Origin: an uncultured Oscillospiraceae bacterium
Lineage (GTDB): Bacteria; Bacillota; Clostridia; Oscillospirales; Oscillospiraceae
Assembly: GCA_934572335.1 (NCBI GenBank)
Contig: CAKTKU010000023.1
Location: 1-35,071, forward strand
Direction of reading: 5' to 3'
DNA: 35,071 nt
The first letter of the stretch is position 1. Each line of letters begins with the position of its first letter. Below the pieces are notes generated by a model. That model was given only the letters and a program-made list of their open reading frames with translations, did not search any database and was not told where the DNA came from. Positions 22,279-30,347 of the stretch are shown here, one piece after another. Both the position numbers and the translations under genes were made by a program.

Positions 22279-23946
22279 TTACTTCTTGTAGAGAGTCTCG
22301 CCTCTGAACAGAGTACGCTCGACCTGAGCAAGCCCGATATCCTCACTCTTGCACGTGAGAATGTTCTGATCGACTACTATCATGTCAGCTTCCTTGCCAA
22401 CCTCAATAGAGCCGCTGACATCGTCAACAAAGTTGGCGTAAGCCTGCGCGATTGTGAAGCTGTCGATCATATCCTCAATGCACGCGCGCTCCTCTGGCCA
22501 GAAATCTCCGTGAATCCTGGGATCGTCATAATTAAGGACCCAAGGATGATAGTTGTCCGGAGCAATTCTCGTCACACCGATCTCCATTCCGACAAAAGGA
22601 TTGGGGACGGCGGTGATGGGATAGTCACTGGCATTTGCGACAACACAGCCCGCCTTGAAGAAAGAGTTGATGGGATAGGTGTGGGCAATGCGATCCATAC
22701 CGGTGTAGGTGCCGTTGACGAAGTAGGTCTCGTCTATCTGCGCCCAATAAGAGTTGAGCATCGCAACAACGCCCATATCCTTGAATCTGTGGATGTCATT
22801 GGGGTCAACAAGGAAGATGTGGGTAATGCAGTGGCGTCTGTCCTCGCGCCCGTTGACTTTCTGGGCATATTCGATTGCATCAAGGGACTGCTTAACAGCG
22901 GCATCACCCGCGCAGTGCACATGGATGCCCATGCCGGCTTTGTCGATGGCGGCAACGCACTTGTTCATGTTGTCGGGGTCCCATATCTGGTCGCCGCGCC
23001 AGCCTTCGGGGCGCCCGTCTGCCTTCTCGTATGGTTCAAGCAGGAACGCCGTGATGGACTCAAGAACGCCGTCCATGAAAAACTTGACCGCTCTGGTCTT
23101 GAACATATTGCGGTTCTTGTTGTCCTTATCTCTCGCCTCGACTATCTTTTCGACCTGCTCAGGTCCTTGGTGGGGATCCATCCAGTATGCGCCGCGGAAG
23201 TATATTTTCAGCTTGCCCTCGTCGTCGAGCTGCTTAATAGCCTCGACAGCGTTGGAATTGGCGTACAGCCAGGGATCGTACGCACCGGTGAAGCCGTAGG
23301 AGAGAACCTTCTCCTGATATGCAAGGACGCCTTCCTTGTACTGCTCGACGGTGAAATCGGGCAGTGCGTTGAGTATGAGATCCTGAGCCTTTTCACGGAA
23401 GCAGCCGTGGGCGCTGCCGTCAGGATTGCGTTCTATACGCCCGTTCTCCGGGTCGGGAGTGTCGTTGGTGATGCCGGCAATCTCAATTGCCTTGGAGTTG
23501 CACCACAGGGAGTGGAGCGTCTCAGCCTGGACGACTATGGGAATCTCGGTAGACACTTCGTCGAGAGCCTCCTTGCGAGGGCCAATCCCCGGGAACACCG
23601 CCTCAAGATAGCCCTGCCCGCGCAGTGCTGTCAGACCGGGGTGCTCCGCGACGAACTTCTTCATTGCTTCAACGTAATCCTCTTCCTTGTCCATGCCGGC
23701 AAGGTCAATGCCAACGACGGTTGAAGTCGCGCTGGTGTAGTGAGCATGCCCCTCAAAGAAGGACGGCATGAGCATTTTTCCGCCTAGATTGACAATCTCA
23801 GTCTTTGGACCAACATATGCCTCAACACCGGCGTTGTCGCCGACATACGCTATCTTTCCGTCAACAACGGCGACAGCCTCCGCAATAGTACGATCCTTGT
23901 CTGCAGTGTAGACAACGCCGTTTTTAAAGACTATGCTTGCGTTCAT
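22279..23946 (-). CDS. YtcJ-like metal-dependent amidohydrolase
   Basis: This 555-residue cytosolic enzyme belongs to the amidohydrolase superfamily, group YtcJ/AepA-like. The metal ligand pair is in FFEGHAHY (His67, His69), a candidate bridging Lys in VKFFMDG (about 293-299), HVHCAGDAAV later in the barrel, and the distal Asp in ANASDYPITA. An N-terminal beta-sandwich strand set (NGVVYTADKDRTI...GKIAYVGD) and a C-terminal VGKEADMIVVDQN complete the family layout. Members hydrolyse amide or related bonds, but few substrates are known. It is second in an operon after an APC amino-acid permease, so an N-acyl or cyclic amino-acid derivative is a plausible substrate. The ATG follows AAAAGGAGAG. 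Confidence 0.88.
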   Translation of the reverse strand: MNASIVFKNGVVYTADKDRTIAEAVAVVDGKIAYVGDNAGVEAYVGPKTEIVNLGGKMLMPSFFEGHAHYTSATSTVVGIDLAGMDKEEDYVEAMKKFVAEHPGLTALRGQGYLEAVFPGIGPRKEALDEVSTEIPIVVQAETLHSLWCNSKAIEIAGITNDTPDPENGRIERNPDGSAHGCFREKAQDLILNALPDFTVEQYKEGVLAYQEKVLSYGFTGAYDPWLYANSNAVEAIKQLDDEGKLKIYFRGAYWMDPHQGPEQVEKIVEARDKDNKNRNMFKTRAVKFFMDGVLESITAFLLEPYEKADGRPEGWRGDQIWDPDNMNKCVAAIDKAGMGIHVHCAGDAAVKQSLDAIEYAQKVNGREDRRHCITHIFLVDPNDIHRFKDMGVVAMLNSYWAQIDETYFVNGTYTGMDRIAHTYPINSFFKAGCVVANASDYPITAVPNPFVGMEIGVTRIAPDNYHPWVLNYDDPRIHGDFWPEERACIEDMIDSFTIAQAYANFVDDVSGSIEVGKEADMIVVDQNILTCKSEDIGLAQVERTLFRGETLYKK

Positions 23947-24002
23947 TTTTAACTCTCCTTTTTATGGTGTTGTATTTTTAGGCTTGGGTGTTTGTTCGCT
24001 TA

Positions 24003-25394
24003 TTATTCGGCTTGAGTCATGTGCTCCTTCTCCGCTTTCTTCATCAGAATGACGCCGAGACCGAGAACAACGACCGTGCCTATAACGACGAAGACGAGCT
24101 GTGTCATATTGACGGGAACACCGGGAGTCCATACAAACAGCACGCAGGTGCCGATGGCGATGAGCTCAGCAATCCTGATGAGCAGGGTGGACAGCCACTT
24201 GGGACCGGGGAACACATAGGGACGCGGGGTCTCCTTGTCGGTCTTCTTGAGCTTGAAGTAAGCCTCGAAGTTGACGATATAAGGAATTATGAGCAGAAGG
24301 CTGGTGCAGGAGAAGATTGCCCAGAACACGTCCTCCGCAGAGCCGGTAATGAGATTCGATGCCAGAGTCATGAGCGTTGCCATGACGCCGGAAATAACGA
24401 TAACGCCGATGGGCTGACCATTTTTGTTGCGCTTGGTAAATATCTTGGGCAGGTCGCCGGTCTCGCCGGCGATTGCCGCGGTGTTGCAGGGTGCACCAAT
24501 CCAGAGCATGCCCTGGATAAAGATAATTGACAGGTATACTATACCAGCCATGACGACAACGCCGCCCATAATGCCGCTCGTACCAAACCCAGCCTGCATC
24601 GCCTGAATAATGCCGGTGGTAATATTGACATCCTTAACAGGCAGTGTCCAAAGCATCGCGGTGTAGGAGACTATATACAGCGCGCCGACAATGAGAACAT
24701 TCTTGATTGCCGCGCGAGGAACGTCTCTTGCCGGGTTATCCATTCTGCCGTTTGCCGCAGACGTCTCGAAGCCAAGGAAGTTATAAACGAGAGATGGGAT
24801 GTATATGAGCGCTGCACCGAGAGTGGGCTTGAGTGCGCCGAGGGAGAATGGATTCATCTTGGAGCCGCCGTTTCTTGCAAAGCAGATGATACCCGCAATG
24901 ACAAGACCGATGCCGATGGCTATCTTGGCGATAGCGCCGTAGTTGTACATACCCTTGCTGCTCTTGCTGGGTAAGGTCAGAATAAAGAGCATCGCATAGA
25001 TAACGGCGAGATTGAGTATCGCCGCGGCAAACTTGCTTAGCTGGATGCCAAAGGTTGCCTGGAAGACGTTGACAAACAGAGTCGCGTTTGAGGAAAGCCA
25101 TACGGCGTTGCACGCCCAGTAGAGATAGCCGATGTAGGCACCGGTCTTGCGTCCGAACGCTCTGGACGCCCATCCGGCAAAGCCGCCGTCATCGGGGTAG
25201 GCTGCGCCGAGTTCAGCGCAGGTAAGGGAGCCCGTGAAGAAGAAGAGTGCGCCGACAATCAGTATCCATGTGATGGATGTCCACCCCATGTTTGTGCCGG
25301 ATGGGATTGTGTCGAGAAAGTAGATTGCGCAGATGAGACCGAGCAGCATATCAAGCTGACTCATTCCTCCGTTTCCGCTTTTCTTTTTTGCCAT
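24003..25394 (-). CDS. APC-family amino-acid permease
   Basis: This 463-residue inner-membrane protein has about 12 membrane segments and the APC pattern: AELGAAYPDDGGFAGWASRAFGR in the first third, GFETSAANGRMDNPARDVPRA in the middle. It starts at an ATG after a strong TAGGAGGT and lies behind a promoter with an overlapping palindrome. It is the first gene of the operon APC - amidohydrolase - NhaC - LytTR - kinase. Its substrate is probably the same compound, or a product, of the amidohydrolase. Specific substrate unknown. Confidence 0.88.
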   Translation of the reverse strand: MAKKKSGNGGMSQLDMLLGLICAIYFLDTIPSGTNMGWTSITWILIVGALFFFTGSLTCAELGAAYPDDGGFAGWASRAFGRKTGAYIGYLYWACNAVWLSSNATLFVNVFQATFGIQLSKFAAAILNLAVIYAMLFILTLPSKSSKGMYNYGAIAKIAIGIGLVIAGIICFARNGGSKMNPFSLGALKPTLGAALIYIPSLVYNFLGFETSAANGRMDNPARDVPRAAIKNVLIVGALYIVSYTAMLWTLPVKDVNITTGIIQAMQAGFGTSGIMGGVVVMAGIVYLSIIFIQGMLWIGAPCNTAAIAGETGDLPKIFTKRNKNGQPIGVIVISGVMATLMTLASNLITGSAEDVFWAIFSCTSLLLIIPYIVNFEAYFKLKKTDKETPRPYVFPGPKWLSTLLIRIAELIAIGTCVLFVWTPGVPVNMTQLVFVVIGTVVVLGLGVILMKKAEKEHMTQAE

Positions 25395-25440
25395 TGGTTC
25401 TAACCTCCTAAATGTTACGCCTGCCGTTTTTCGGCGCGTT

Positions 25441-25456
25441 CAATGTGTGCACATTG
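25441..25456. promoter_or_regulatory. Operator-like palindrome at the APC promoter
   Basis: CAATGTG and CACATTG form a perfect 7-base inverted repeat with a 2-base spacer. It overlaps the -10 box of the APC promoter, a position usual for repression. The binding protein is unknown; LytTR sites are normally direct repeats, so the neighbour regulator is not an obvious fit. Confidence 0.5.
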
Positions 25457-25481
25457 TACAGCATTCAGCAATTTCCGTGAA
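25453..25481 (-). promoter_or_regulatory. Promoter of the APC-amidohydrolase-NhaC-TCS operon
   Basis: On the minus strand TTCACG (25476-25481) and TACAAT (25453-25458) are separated by 17 bases. Leader of about 50 bases before the ATG. The 375-base gap 25395-25769 also holds an IS3 fragment and the idi terminator, but no intact gene. Confidence 0.6.
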
Positions 25482-25586
25482 GTGTTTTGTCATAAACGAC
25501 CGTTTAAGCGGCACAAAAAGACATATCGAGCGCGGTCAATTACATATTTTATTTGGGATACTTTTTCGAAATTGCTGGGCATAGTG

Positions 25587-25670
25587 GGCAATCTTATCCG
25601 GCACTCAGATCAAGACTGGCAGTACCAGATGAAAGCTTACCAGAAGATGCTGAGAACGAAAGATAATATT
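25587..25670 (+). mobile_element. IS3-family transposase fragment
   Basis: About 28 codons read GNLIRHSDQDWQYQMKAYQ followed by KMLRTKDNI. This matches the retroviral-type integrase core of IS3/IS150-type OrfB proteins (consensus HSDQGWQYQ...Y...L). The second catalytic Asp lies in the HSDQ motif. The frame continues to 25712 without further likeness, and no terminal inverted repeats or flanking direct repeats are visible. It is a dead remnant. Confidence 0.75.
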
Positions 25671-25691
25671 TATATTAACGGGTATAAAACA

Positions 25692-25729
25692 AGACAGCCA
25701 CAGGAGGTTTGACCGTCCTGCGGCTGTCT
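25692..25729 (-). terminator. Terminator of the lpdC-ubiX-lpdD-idi operon
   Basis: On the minus strand AGACAGCCGCAGGA and TCCTGTGGCTGTCT form a 14-base stem with one mismatch and a 10-base loop, followed by TGTTTTA. It begins about 40 bases after the idi stop codon. Confidence 0.8.
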
Positions 25730-25769
25730 ATTGCTGTATTCAGCGTATGCATTTTTCTTTTATACTCGT

Positions 25770-26282
25770 TTATTTCTGCATCGATCTTATCAGTCTGGAT
25801 GCCGCGATTATAAACCACGAGGCGAATTTCTGCGGCTCGCGCGTCATGGCGGACGCAAGCTCGTCCAGCGTCATCCACCTGACCTCCGCAATCTCGTCCG
25901 CCGCGGGGCAGACCGCGCCGGAATACTCGCCGGTGAACACGTGGTCATATTCATATTCGCTCAGTCCGTCCGCGAACTCCGTTCTGTATACAAAGGAGAA
26001 GCGCTCCTCCACCGCGCAGTCGACACCGAGCTCCTGCCGGAGACGGCGGTGCACCGCCTCCTCAAGCTCCTCGCCATAGCGCGGGTGCGAGCAGCAGCTG
26101 TTCGCCCACAGCCCGCCGCTGTGGTACTTGCCCTCGGCGCGGCGCTGCAAAAGCATTTTGTCCCCGTCGAAAAGGAACACCGAAAACGCGCGGTGCAGCA
26201 GCCCGCGCTGGTGCACGTCCAGCTTCTCGCCGTGTCCGAGGGGTCTGTCGAATATGTCGACAAGGATAAGCTCATCACTCAT
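25770..26282 (-). CDS. idi: Isopentenyl-diphosphate delta-isomerase, type I
   Basis: This 170-residue Nudix-fold enzyme interconverts IPP and DMAPP. The active-site Cys is in NSCCSHPR (Cys64, with His66 as metal ligand), and the paired glutamates are in SEYEYDHV (Glu109, Glu111). Length fits bacterial type I Idi. The ATG at 26282 overlaps the stop of the lpdD-like gene by a few bases, so the two are translationally coupled. Its place at the end of a prenyl-FMN operon suggests that it supplies the dimethylallyl donor for UbiX, rather than serving only general isoprenoid synthesis. Known chemistry: UbiX-type enzymes use dimethylallyl mono- or diphosphate. Confidence 0.93.
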   Translation of the reverse strand: MSDELILVDIFDRPLGHGEKLDVHQRGLLHRAFSVFLFDGDKMLLQRRAEGKYHSGGLWANSCCSHPRYGEELEEAVHRRLRQELGVDCAVEERFSFVYRTEFADGLSEYEYDHVFTGEYSGAVCPAADEIAEVRWMTLDELASAMTREPQKFASWFIIAASRLIRSMQK

Positions 26283-26685
26283 GGCGCGCTCCCCCGTCGA
26301 CAATGATCGCGTCGCAGAGCTGGTCGCACTCCTGCATGAGCAGCACGAGCTCTTCCTTCTCCGCGTTGTCGATATGCACACCGGCAGTCACGCCGACATG
26401 CTCCTTCAGCGCGGTCGCGAGCTTTATGGCCGCGGCTCGCGCCATATGCTCATCCCTGTGGGCAAAAGCGGAAATCGAGCTGATGGACGCCTTTTTCTCC
26501 ACGCCGTCGACCGGTGGGCGCGGGCAGCCCATCGCCACCGCGCCGATGTGCGCGCACTGGTTGCCGATCGTCACGCTCAACTGCGCGCCGCACCACACGG
26601 CGATCGCCCACAGCTCATAGCGCGTCCCCGCCGCGATCTTGTATTCGGTCACATTTGCCGTGAGTACGTTTTTTTCAATAGACAT
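26275..26685 (-). CDS. lpdD: LpdD-like prenylated-flavin chaperone
   Basis: This 136-residue cytosolic protein has the pattern HIGAVAMGCPRPP, then AFAHRDEHMARAAAIKLA and VTAGVHIDNAEKEEL, which fits the LpdD-like family found beside gallate decarboxylase genes. LpdD is thought to assist transfer or insertion of prenyl-FMN into UbiD-type apoenzymes. I start it at the ATG at 26685 after GGAGGGGG; this overlaps the ubiX stop by 11 bases, and its own 3' end overlaps idi. The family call is from recalled pattern, not from an alignment. Confidence 0.8.
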   Translation of the reverse strand: MSIEKNVLTANVTEYKIAAGTRYELWAIAVWCGAQLSVTIGNQCAHIGAVAMGCPRPPVDGVEKKASISSISAFAHRDEHMARAAAIKLATALKEHVGVTAGVHIDNAEKEELVLLMQECDQLCDAIIVDGGARHE

Positions 26686-27247
26686 TCTCAGTCCCCCTCC
26701 ACGGCTTAAGTCTATCATATTTCAGCCCGAACTGCATCAGTATTTTTCCGATGATGTGATCCGCCTGCGCTTCGAGCGAGTCATACTTGCTGTAAAACGT
26801 GAGCACCGGCGGCACTATCACATAGCCCGCCTCGGACGCGGCGAGCATATTGCGGATGTGGATGGTGTTCAGCGGCATCTCGCGCGGCACGAGCACGATC
26901 TTTCTGCACTCCTTGAGGCACACGTCCGCCGCGCGGACGATCAGGTCGTCATCATATGCGTGGGCTATCGCGGAAAGGGTCTTCATGCTGCACGGGATGA
27001 CGATCATCCCGTCGGTCTCGAACGACCCGCTGGAGATCAGCGCGCCGAGGTCACGGTTGTCGTGCACCACGTCCGCCATTGCCATGATCTCGTCAAGGCT
27101 GGTGTCGGTCTCGCAGTTGATGACGGCTTTCGCGCCCTCGCTGATGACAAGGTGCGTCTCCACCTCTGGGAAGCCCTTGAGTGCCTGGAGCATTCTGCAC
27201 CCAAGCTGTGCGCCCGTTGCGCCGGTTATCCCGATTATAAGTCTCAT
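26675..27247 (-). CDS. ubiX: UbiX-family flavin prenyltransferase
   Basis: This 190-residue flavoprotein joins a dimethylallyl group to reduced FMN to make prenyl-FMN, the cofactor of UbiD decarboxylases. It begins MRLIIGITGATGAQLG, the FMN-binding start of the family, and shows IPCSMKTLSAIAHAYDDDLI, LVPREMPLN and a YVIVPPVLTFYSK loop. The ATG at 27247 follows AAAGGAGAG. The equivalent genes are lpdB in Lactobacillus and bsdB in Bacillus. It lies downstream of lpdC behind a strong hairpin and overlaps lpdD. It is the only ubiX in the window, so it would serve both decarboxylases. Confidence 0.95.
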   Translation of the reverse strand: MRLIIGITGATGAQLGCRMLQALKGFPEVETHLVISEGAKAVINCETDTSLDEIMAMADVVHDNRDLGALISSGSFETDGMIVIPCSMKTLSAIAHAYDDDLIVRAADVCLKECRKIVLVPREMPLNTIHIRNMLAASEAGYVIVPPVLTFYSKYDSLEAQADHIIGKILMQFGLKYDRLKPWRGTENVY

Positions 27248-27267
27248 GGCTGTCTCTCCTTTTTTCA

Positions 27268-27304
27268 AAAATACATATTGGGGACAAGCCCCAATATGTA
27301 TTTT
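27268..27304 (-). terminator. Strong intercistronic hairpin between lpdC and ubiX
   Basis: A perfect 16-base stem (AAAATACATATTGGGG and its complement) with a 5-base loop, whose outer A/T pairs give a U-rich 3' side on the coding strand. It starts about 18 bases after the lpdC stop and ends about 20 bases before ubiX. It looks like a terminator or attenuator inside the operon, so ubiX-lpdD-idi would be made in lower amount than lpdC. Confidence 0.75.
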
Positions 27305-27321
27305 CTTCTTAGTATTTCAGC

Positions 27322-28794
27322 TTAGAAAAGCTCCGGCACCCAGTGCGCGGGATCAACTTCCTTGAAGCTGCTGCGCTTGAAGCGATCCTTCTGGTTGAAG
27401 GGTACGGTGCAGTCAAATATGGCCTTGCAGGCGATGCCGTGGTCGCGGATGCTGGGCGACATGGCGGGGTCGTTGGACGGGTCGAGCGGATGGCAGCGCA
27501 CGCCGGGGATGGTGATGAGGTCAACATCCGCCTGGAAGCGCGTGGTCATTGCCCACATAACGTCCTTTATGTCGAAGCAGTCGACATCCTCGTCAACAAG
27601 GAACACGTGCTTGAGCTCGCTGAACGCGGAGAATGCGAGCAGCGCCGCCTGACGCTGGCGTCCCTCGTCGGAGGGGATGGACTTCTTGAACTGGATGACC
27701 GCGATGTACTTGCCGCCGCCGGAGGAGGCGCAGTAGACATTCTGCACTCTGCCAGGCATGGCCTTGTCGATCATGGTGAGGATGGAAGCCTCGGTGGGCA
27801 GACCGGCCATGGAGACATGCTCCTCGGACGGGCCGATAACGGTCTGCATGATGGGATCCTTGCGCGTCGTGACCGCCGTGACATGGATGACGGGCAGCGC
27901 CGCCTGCGCACCGCCGGTGTAGCCGGGGAACTCGGGCATTGCCTTGCCGGAGTCGGTGTTTATGTCCTCTCTGATGCGCTCGGTCGGGTCGATGTAGCCC
28001 TCGATGACGTACTCGGCGTTCGCAATGCACTGCTCGGGGATGGTGACGCACTTGGTCATCTCGACAGGCTCGCCGCGCAGAGCACCGGCGCAGGACAGCT
28101 CGTCATAGCCGATGGGCGTGGTGGGTGCCTCAAAGCAAGCGGCGATGCAGATCGCGGGATCGACGCCGACGCTGATGGAGATGGGCATGGGCTTGCCGAG
28201 CTTCTCATACTTCTCGCGGAAGGTGCCGAGATGGCGCCCGCCGGGGACGAAGTACATGGAGATGGTGTCCTTGCTCTGGAGGCAGAGGCGGTGGATGGTG
28301 ACGTCCTTCTCGCCCGTCTCGGGATCGGTGCCGTAGCAGAGACCCATGGTCACGTAAGGACCGGCGTCCTCCTCGGTGTTGGTCGGCGCGGGGATGAGCT
28401 TGCGGATATCGAAGCCCTCGTCAGTGGCGAGGTGGACAATCTCCTGGCACTTTGCGTCCTTCTGGGGTATCTCGACCGGGGCGATGGGGTTGTTGACGGC
28501 GTCCTTGAGCTTGAAGCCAAGCTTGGTGGGGTCCTCGTCGAGCAGAATGCCGACGCGCTTGCGGGAGGCGAGCATACCGATGACGACGCGCGCATCGGGA
28601 TGACCCTTGACGTTGTTGAATATCATCGCGGGGCCCTCCTGCGTTGGGCGCATGACGGTGCCGCCCGCGCCGACGTAACGGTAAATGCCGGATATTTCAG
28701 CCTTCGGATCAGCCTCGACGTTCGTCTCGACGAGCTGACCGGGGTACTGCTTGAGCGCTTCGATTGCGGATCTCAGATCGTTTATTTTAGCCAT
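27322..28794 (-). CDS. lpdC: UbiD-family decarboxylase, LpdC (gallate decarboxylase) type
   Basis: This 490-residue prenyl-FMN-dependent enzyme closely follows the Lactobacillus LpdC pattern as I recall it: GAGGTVMRPTQEGPAMIFNN near the start, DEGFDIRKLIPAPTNT in the middle, EDINTDSGKAMPEFPGY (276-292) and IGPSEEHVSMAGLPTEASIL later. UbiD catalytic residues are represented by an Arg near 169 and glutamates at about 265 and 288. LpdC decarboxylates gallate and protocatechuate to pyrogallol and catechol. The exact substrate here is not proven. The gene follows an SLC13-type carrier after 46 bases, like the permease beside lpdC in Lactobacillus, and precedes ubiX. Confidence 0.9.
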   Translation of the reverse strand: MAKINDLRSAIEALKQYPGQLVETNVEADPKAEISGIYRYVGAGGTVMRPTQEGPAMIFNNVKGHPDARVVIGMLASRKRVGILLDEDPTKLGFKLKDAVNNPIAPVEIPQKDAKCQEIVHLATDEGFDIRKLIPAPTNTEEDAGPYVTMGLCYGTDPETGEKDVTIHRLCLQSKDTISMYFVPGGRHLGTFREKYEKLGKPMPISISVGVDPAICIAACFEAPTTPIGYDELSCAGALRGEPVEMTKCVTIPEQCIANAEYVIEGYIDPTERIREDINTDSGKAMPEFPGYTGGAQAALPVIHVTAVTTRKDPIMQTVIGPSEEHVSMAGLPTEASILTMIDKAMPGRVQNVYCASSGGGKYIAVIQFKKSIPSDEGRQRQAALLAFSAFSELKHVFLVDEDVDCFDIKDVMWAMTTRFQADVDLITIPGVRCHPLDPSNDPAMSPSIRDHGIACKAIFDCTVPFNQKDRFKRSSFKEVDPAHWVPELF

Positions 28795-28840
28795 TATTTA
28801 TTCCTCGCTTTCTAAATTTGCTATGTAGTTGCGGTTTTAA

Positions 28841-30220
28841 TTACAGCAGACCGATGATGTTCCACCACAGCACCTGAATGAGCACCGTGACGAACACGAC
28901 CGGGATAAGGGGTACGCCCATCTTGATGGTCTCCTTCTGGGTGTACATGCCGTTCTCCTCGCCCTGACCGACGAGCATATTTAGGTGGTGGAAAGGCAGG
29001 ATGTAGTGACCGGCGACAACGAGGTAGACAATGCCGATGACGACGAGGGCGTTATAGCCCATTGCGCTGGTGAATGCAAGAATAGAGGGGATCGCGACGC
29101 CCATAACGGCGATGACGGAGCCCATGAACATATGGATGATCATTGCGATGACCGCGATGAACAGCGCGAGAACGATGATGTTGTTGGGGATGGTGGCGGG
29201 CAGCAGCGTGGAGGCGATCCATGCGTTCATGCCGGTCGCGCCGCCGACCTTGCCGATGGCCATTGCGGAGGTGAGGAACACCAGCACGTGCACAGGCACG
29301 CCGCTCCAGTCAGCGGGAGTGAGTATCTCACCGATGAGAGGCATGCTCATCATCAGCGCGACGCCGAGGGTTATCCAGCCGATGTCGAGCCCGGTGATGC
29401 CGTTGGTGAGCCAGAGGACGATCGCGATGCAGACCCAGACGGCAGTGCGGATCTCCTTCTCGGACATCTTGCCGAGAGCTGCCTGAGAGGCCTTTATCTC
29501 CGTCATGTTGATGCTGACCTCAGCCGTGGGCTTGAAGAGGACAAGGATGAGCCCCATGGTGAGCAGGGAGAAGATGATCGCCGGGGGACCCATAACGACG
29601 AACCAGCGCACGAAGCTGACGGTCTCGCCGGTGGCATAGCTGCACGCGAGGGGATTTATCGTTGCGTCGCCGGTGAGGAAGATGAGGGAAACGGGAACGG
29701 ATGCGGCGAACACGGTGAAGCCAACCTTGACCGCGTCCTCCTTGGGCATGCCGGACGCCTTGATGACGACCGCCATGACGCTCATGATCAGGAAGGCTCT
29801 GGGCCAGGGGTGCGGGATGAGCAGAGACAGCACGAATGTGAGCGCGAAGATGGAAACGATGATGCTGCGCCAGCCCTTGACGAAGCGGAGGATGAACGCA
29901 TAGGATATCCTTTCGCCAAGACCGGAGGAGCGGACGGAACCCGCAATCAGGTACGCGCCGATGATGAGCCAGATCGTCGAGCCTGTCCACGCGCCGAATA
30001 TCGTCGTGGGCTCGGCGAGCTTAAAGAGGCAGCACAGCAGGAGGAACACGCCGCCGACATAGCCGGACTGCGCCACCTGCAGCGCCCACCACACAACAGT
30101 CATCAGTGTGAACGCGAGCGCGAGCTGACCTTCGCGCGTCAGCCCCTCCAGCGGAGCGACCGCGATGACAACAGCAACAAGGATGCCGAGGATAAAGCCA
30201 ATTAGCCTTTTGTTTTTCAT
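28841..30220 (-). CDS. SLC13-type permease, probable aromatic-acid carrier
   Basis: This 459-residue inner-membrane protein has about 12 membrane segments and SLC13/citrate-transporter features (PHPWPRAFLIMSVMAVVIKA, LTGDATINPLA, FMGSVIAVMGVAIPSILAF). It differs clearly from the two permeases at 2.3 and 10 kb. I start it at the ATG at 30220 (MKNKRLIG) after AAAGGAGAG; the frame is open upstream but without a ribosome site. It is the first gene of the lpdC-ubiX-lpdD-idi operon, so uptake of a hydroxybenzoate is the likely role, by analogy with the gallate permease next to lpdC in Lactobacillus. This is inference from context. Confidence 0.82.
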   Translation of the reverse strand: MKNKRLIGFILGILVAVVIAVAPLEGLTREGQLALAFTLMTVVWWALQVAQSGYVGGVFLLLCCLFKLAEPTTIFGAWTGSTIWLIIGAYLIAGSVRSSGLGERISYAFILRFVKGWRSIIVSIFALTFVLSLLIPHPWPRAFLIMSVMAVVIKASGMPKEDAVKVGFTVFAASVPVSLIFLTGDATINPLACSYATGETVSFVRWFVVMGPPAIIFSLLTMGLILVLFKPTAEVSINMTEIKASQAALGKMSEKEIRTAVWVCIAIVLWLTNGITGLDIGWITLGVALMMSMPLIGEILTPADWSGVPVHVLVFLTSAMAIGKVGGATGMNAWIASTLLPATIPNNIIVLALFIAVIAMIIHMFMGSVIAVMGVAIPSILAFTSAMGYNALVVIGIVYLVVAGHYILPFHHLNMLVGQGEENGMYTQKETIKMGVPLIPVVFVTVLIQVLWWNIIGLL

Positions 30221-30284
30221 TTCTACTCTCCTTTCTTTGGGTCGGATCCGGTCGAGCCGGATCGCGACAGCCTTGTGCGCGTTT

Positions 30285-30313
30285 ATTATTGCGCATTGTG
30301 GCTGTTTTGACAA
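30285..30313 (-). promoter_or_regulatory. Promoter of the SLC13-lpdC-ubiX-lpdD-idi operon
   Basis: On the minus strand TTGTCA (30308-30313) and AATAAT (30285-30290) are separated by 17 bases. Leader of about 55-60 bases before the ATG. Confidence 0.6.
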
Positions 30314-30347
30314 ATTCCATTGAAGAATGCATATTCCAAAACGGAAT
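30314..30347. promoter_or_regulatory. LysR-type operator pair upstream of the permease-lpdC promoter
   Basis: ATTCC-N5-GGAAT is a perfect inverted repeat at 30333-30347. A related imperfect copy (ATTCC-N5-AGAAT) at 30314-30328 touches the -35 box. The centres are 19 bases apart. This arrangement resembles the distal recognition and proximal activation sites of LysR regulators. The nearby LysR at 32600-33487 is the natural candidate; binding is not shown. Confidence 0.55.

Noticed and set aside
25443..25712. Whole 89-codon plus-strand frame as a gene
   Set aside because: Only codons 49-76 resemble the IS3 transposase core; the first half is the antisense of the APC promoter region.
27343..28815. 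490-codon plus-strand frame opposite lpdC, and similar frames at 11956-13104, 14070-15809 and 22510-23724
   Set aside because: Exact antisense of well-recognised genes (UbiD, AtpD, fused AtpA, amidohydrolase), with low-complexity composition and no ribosome sites.
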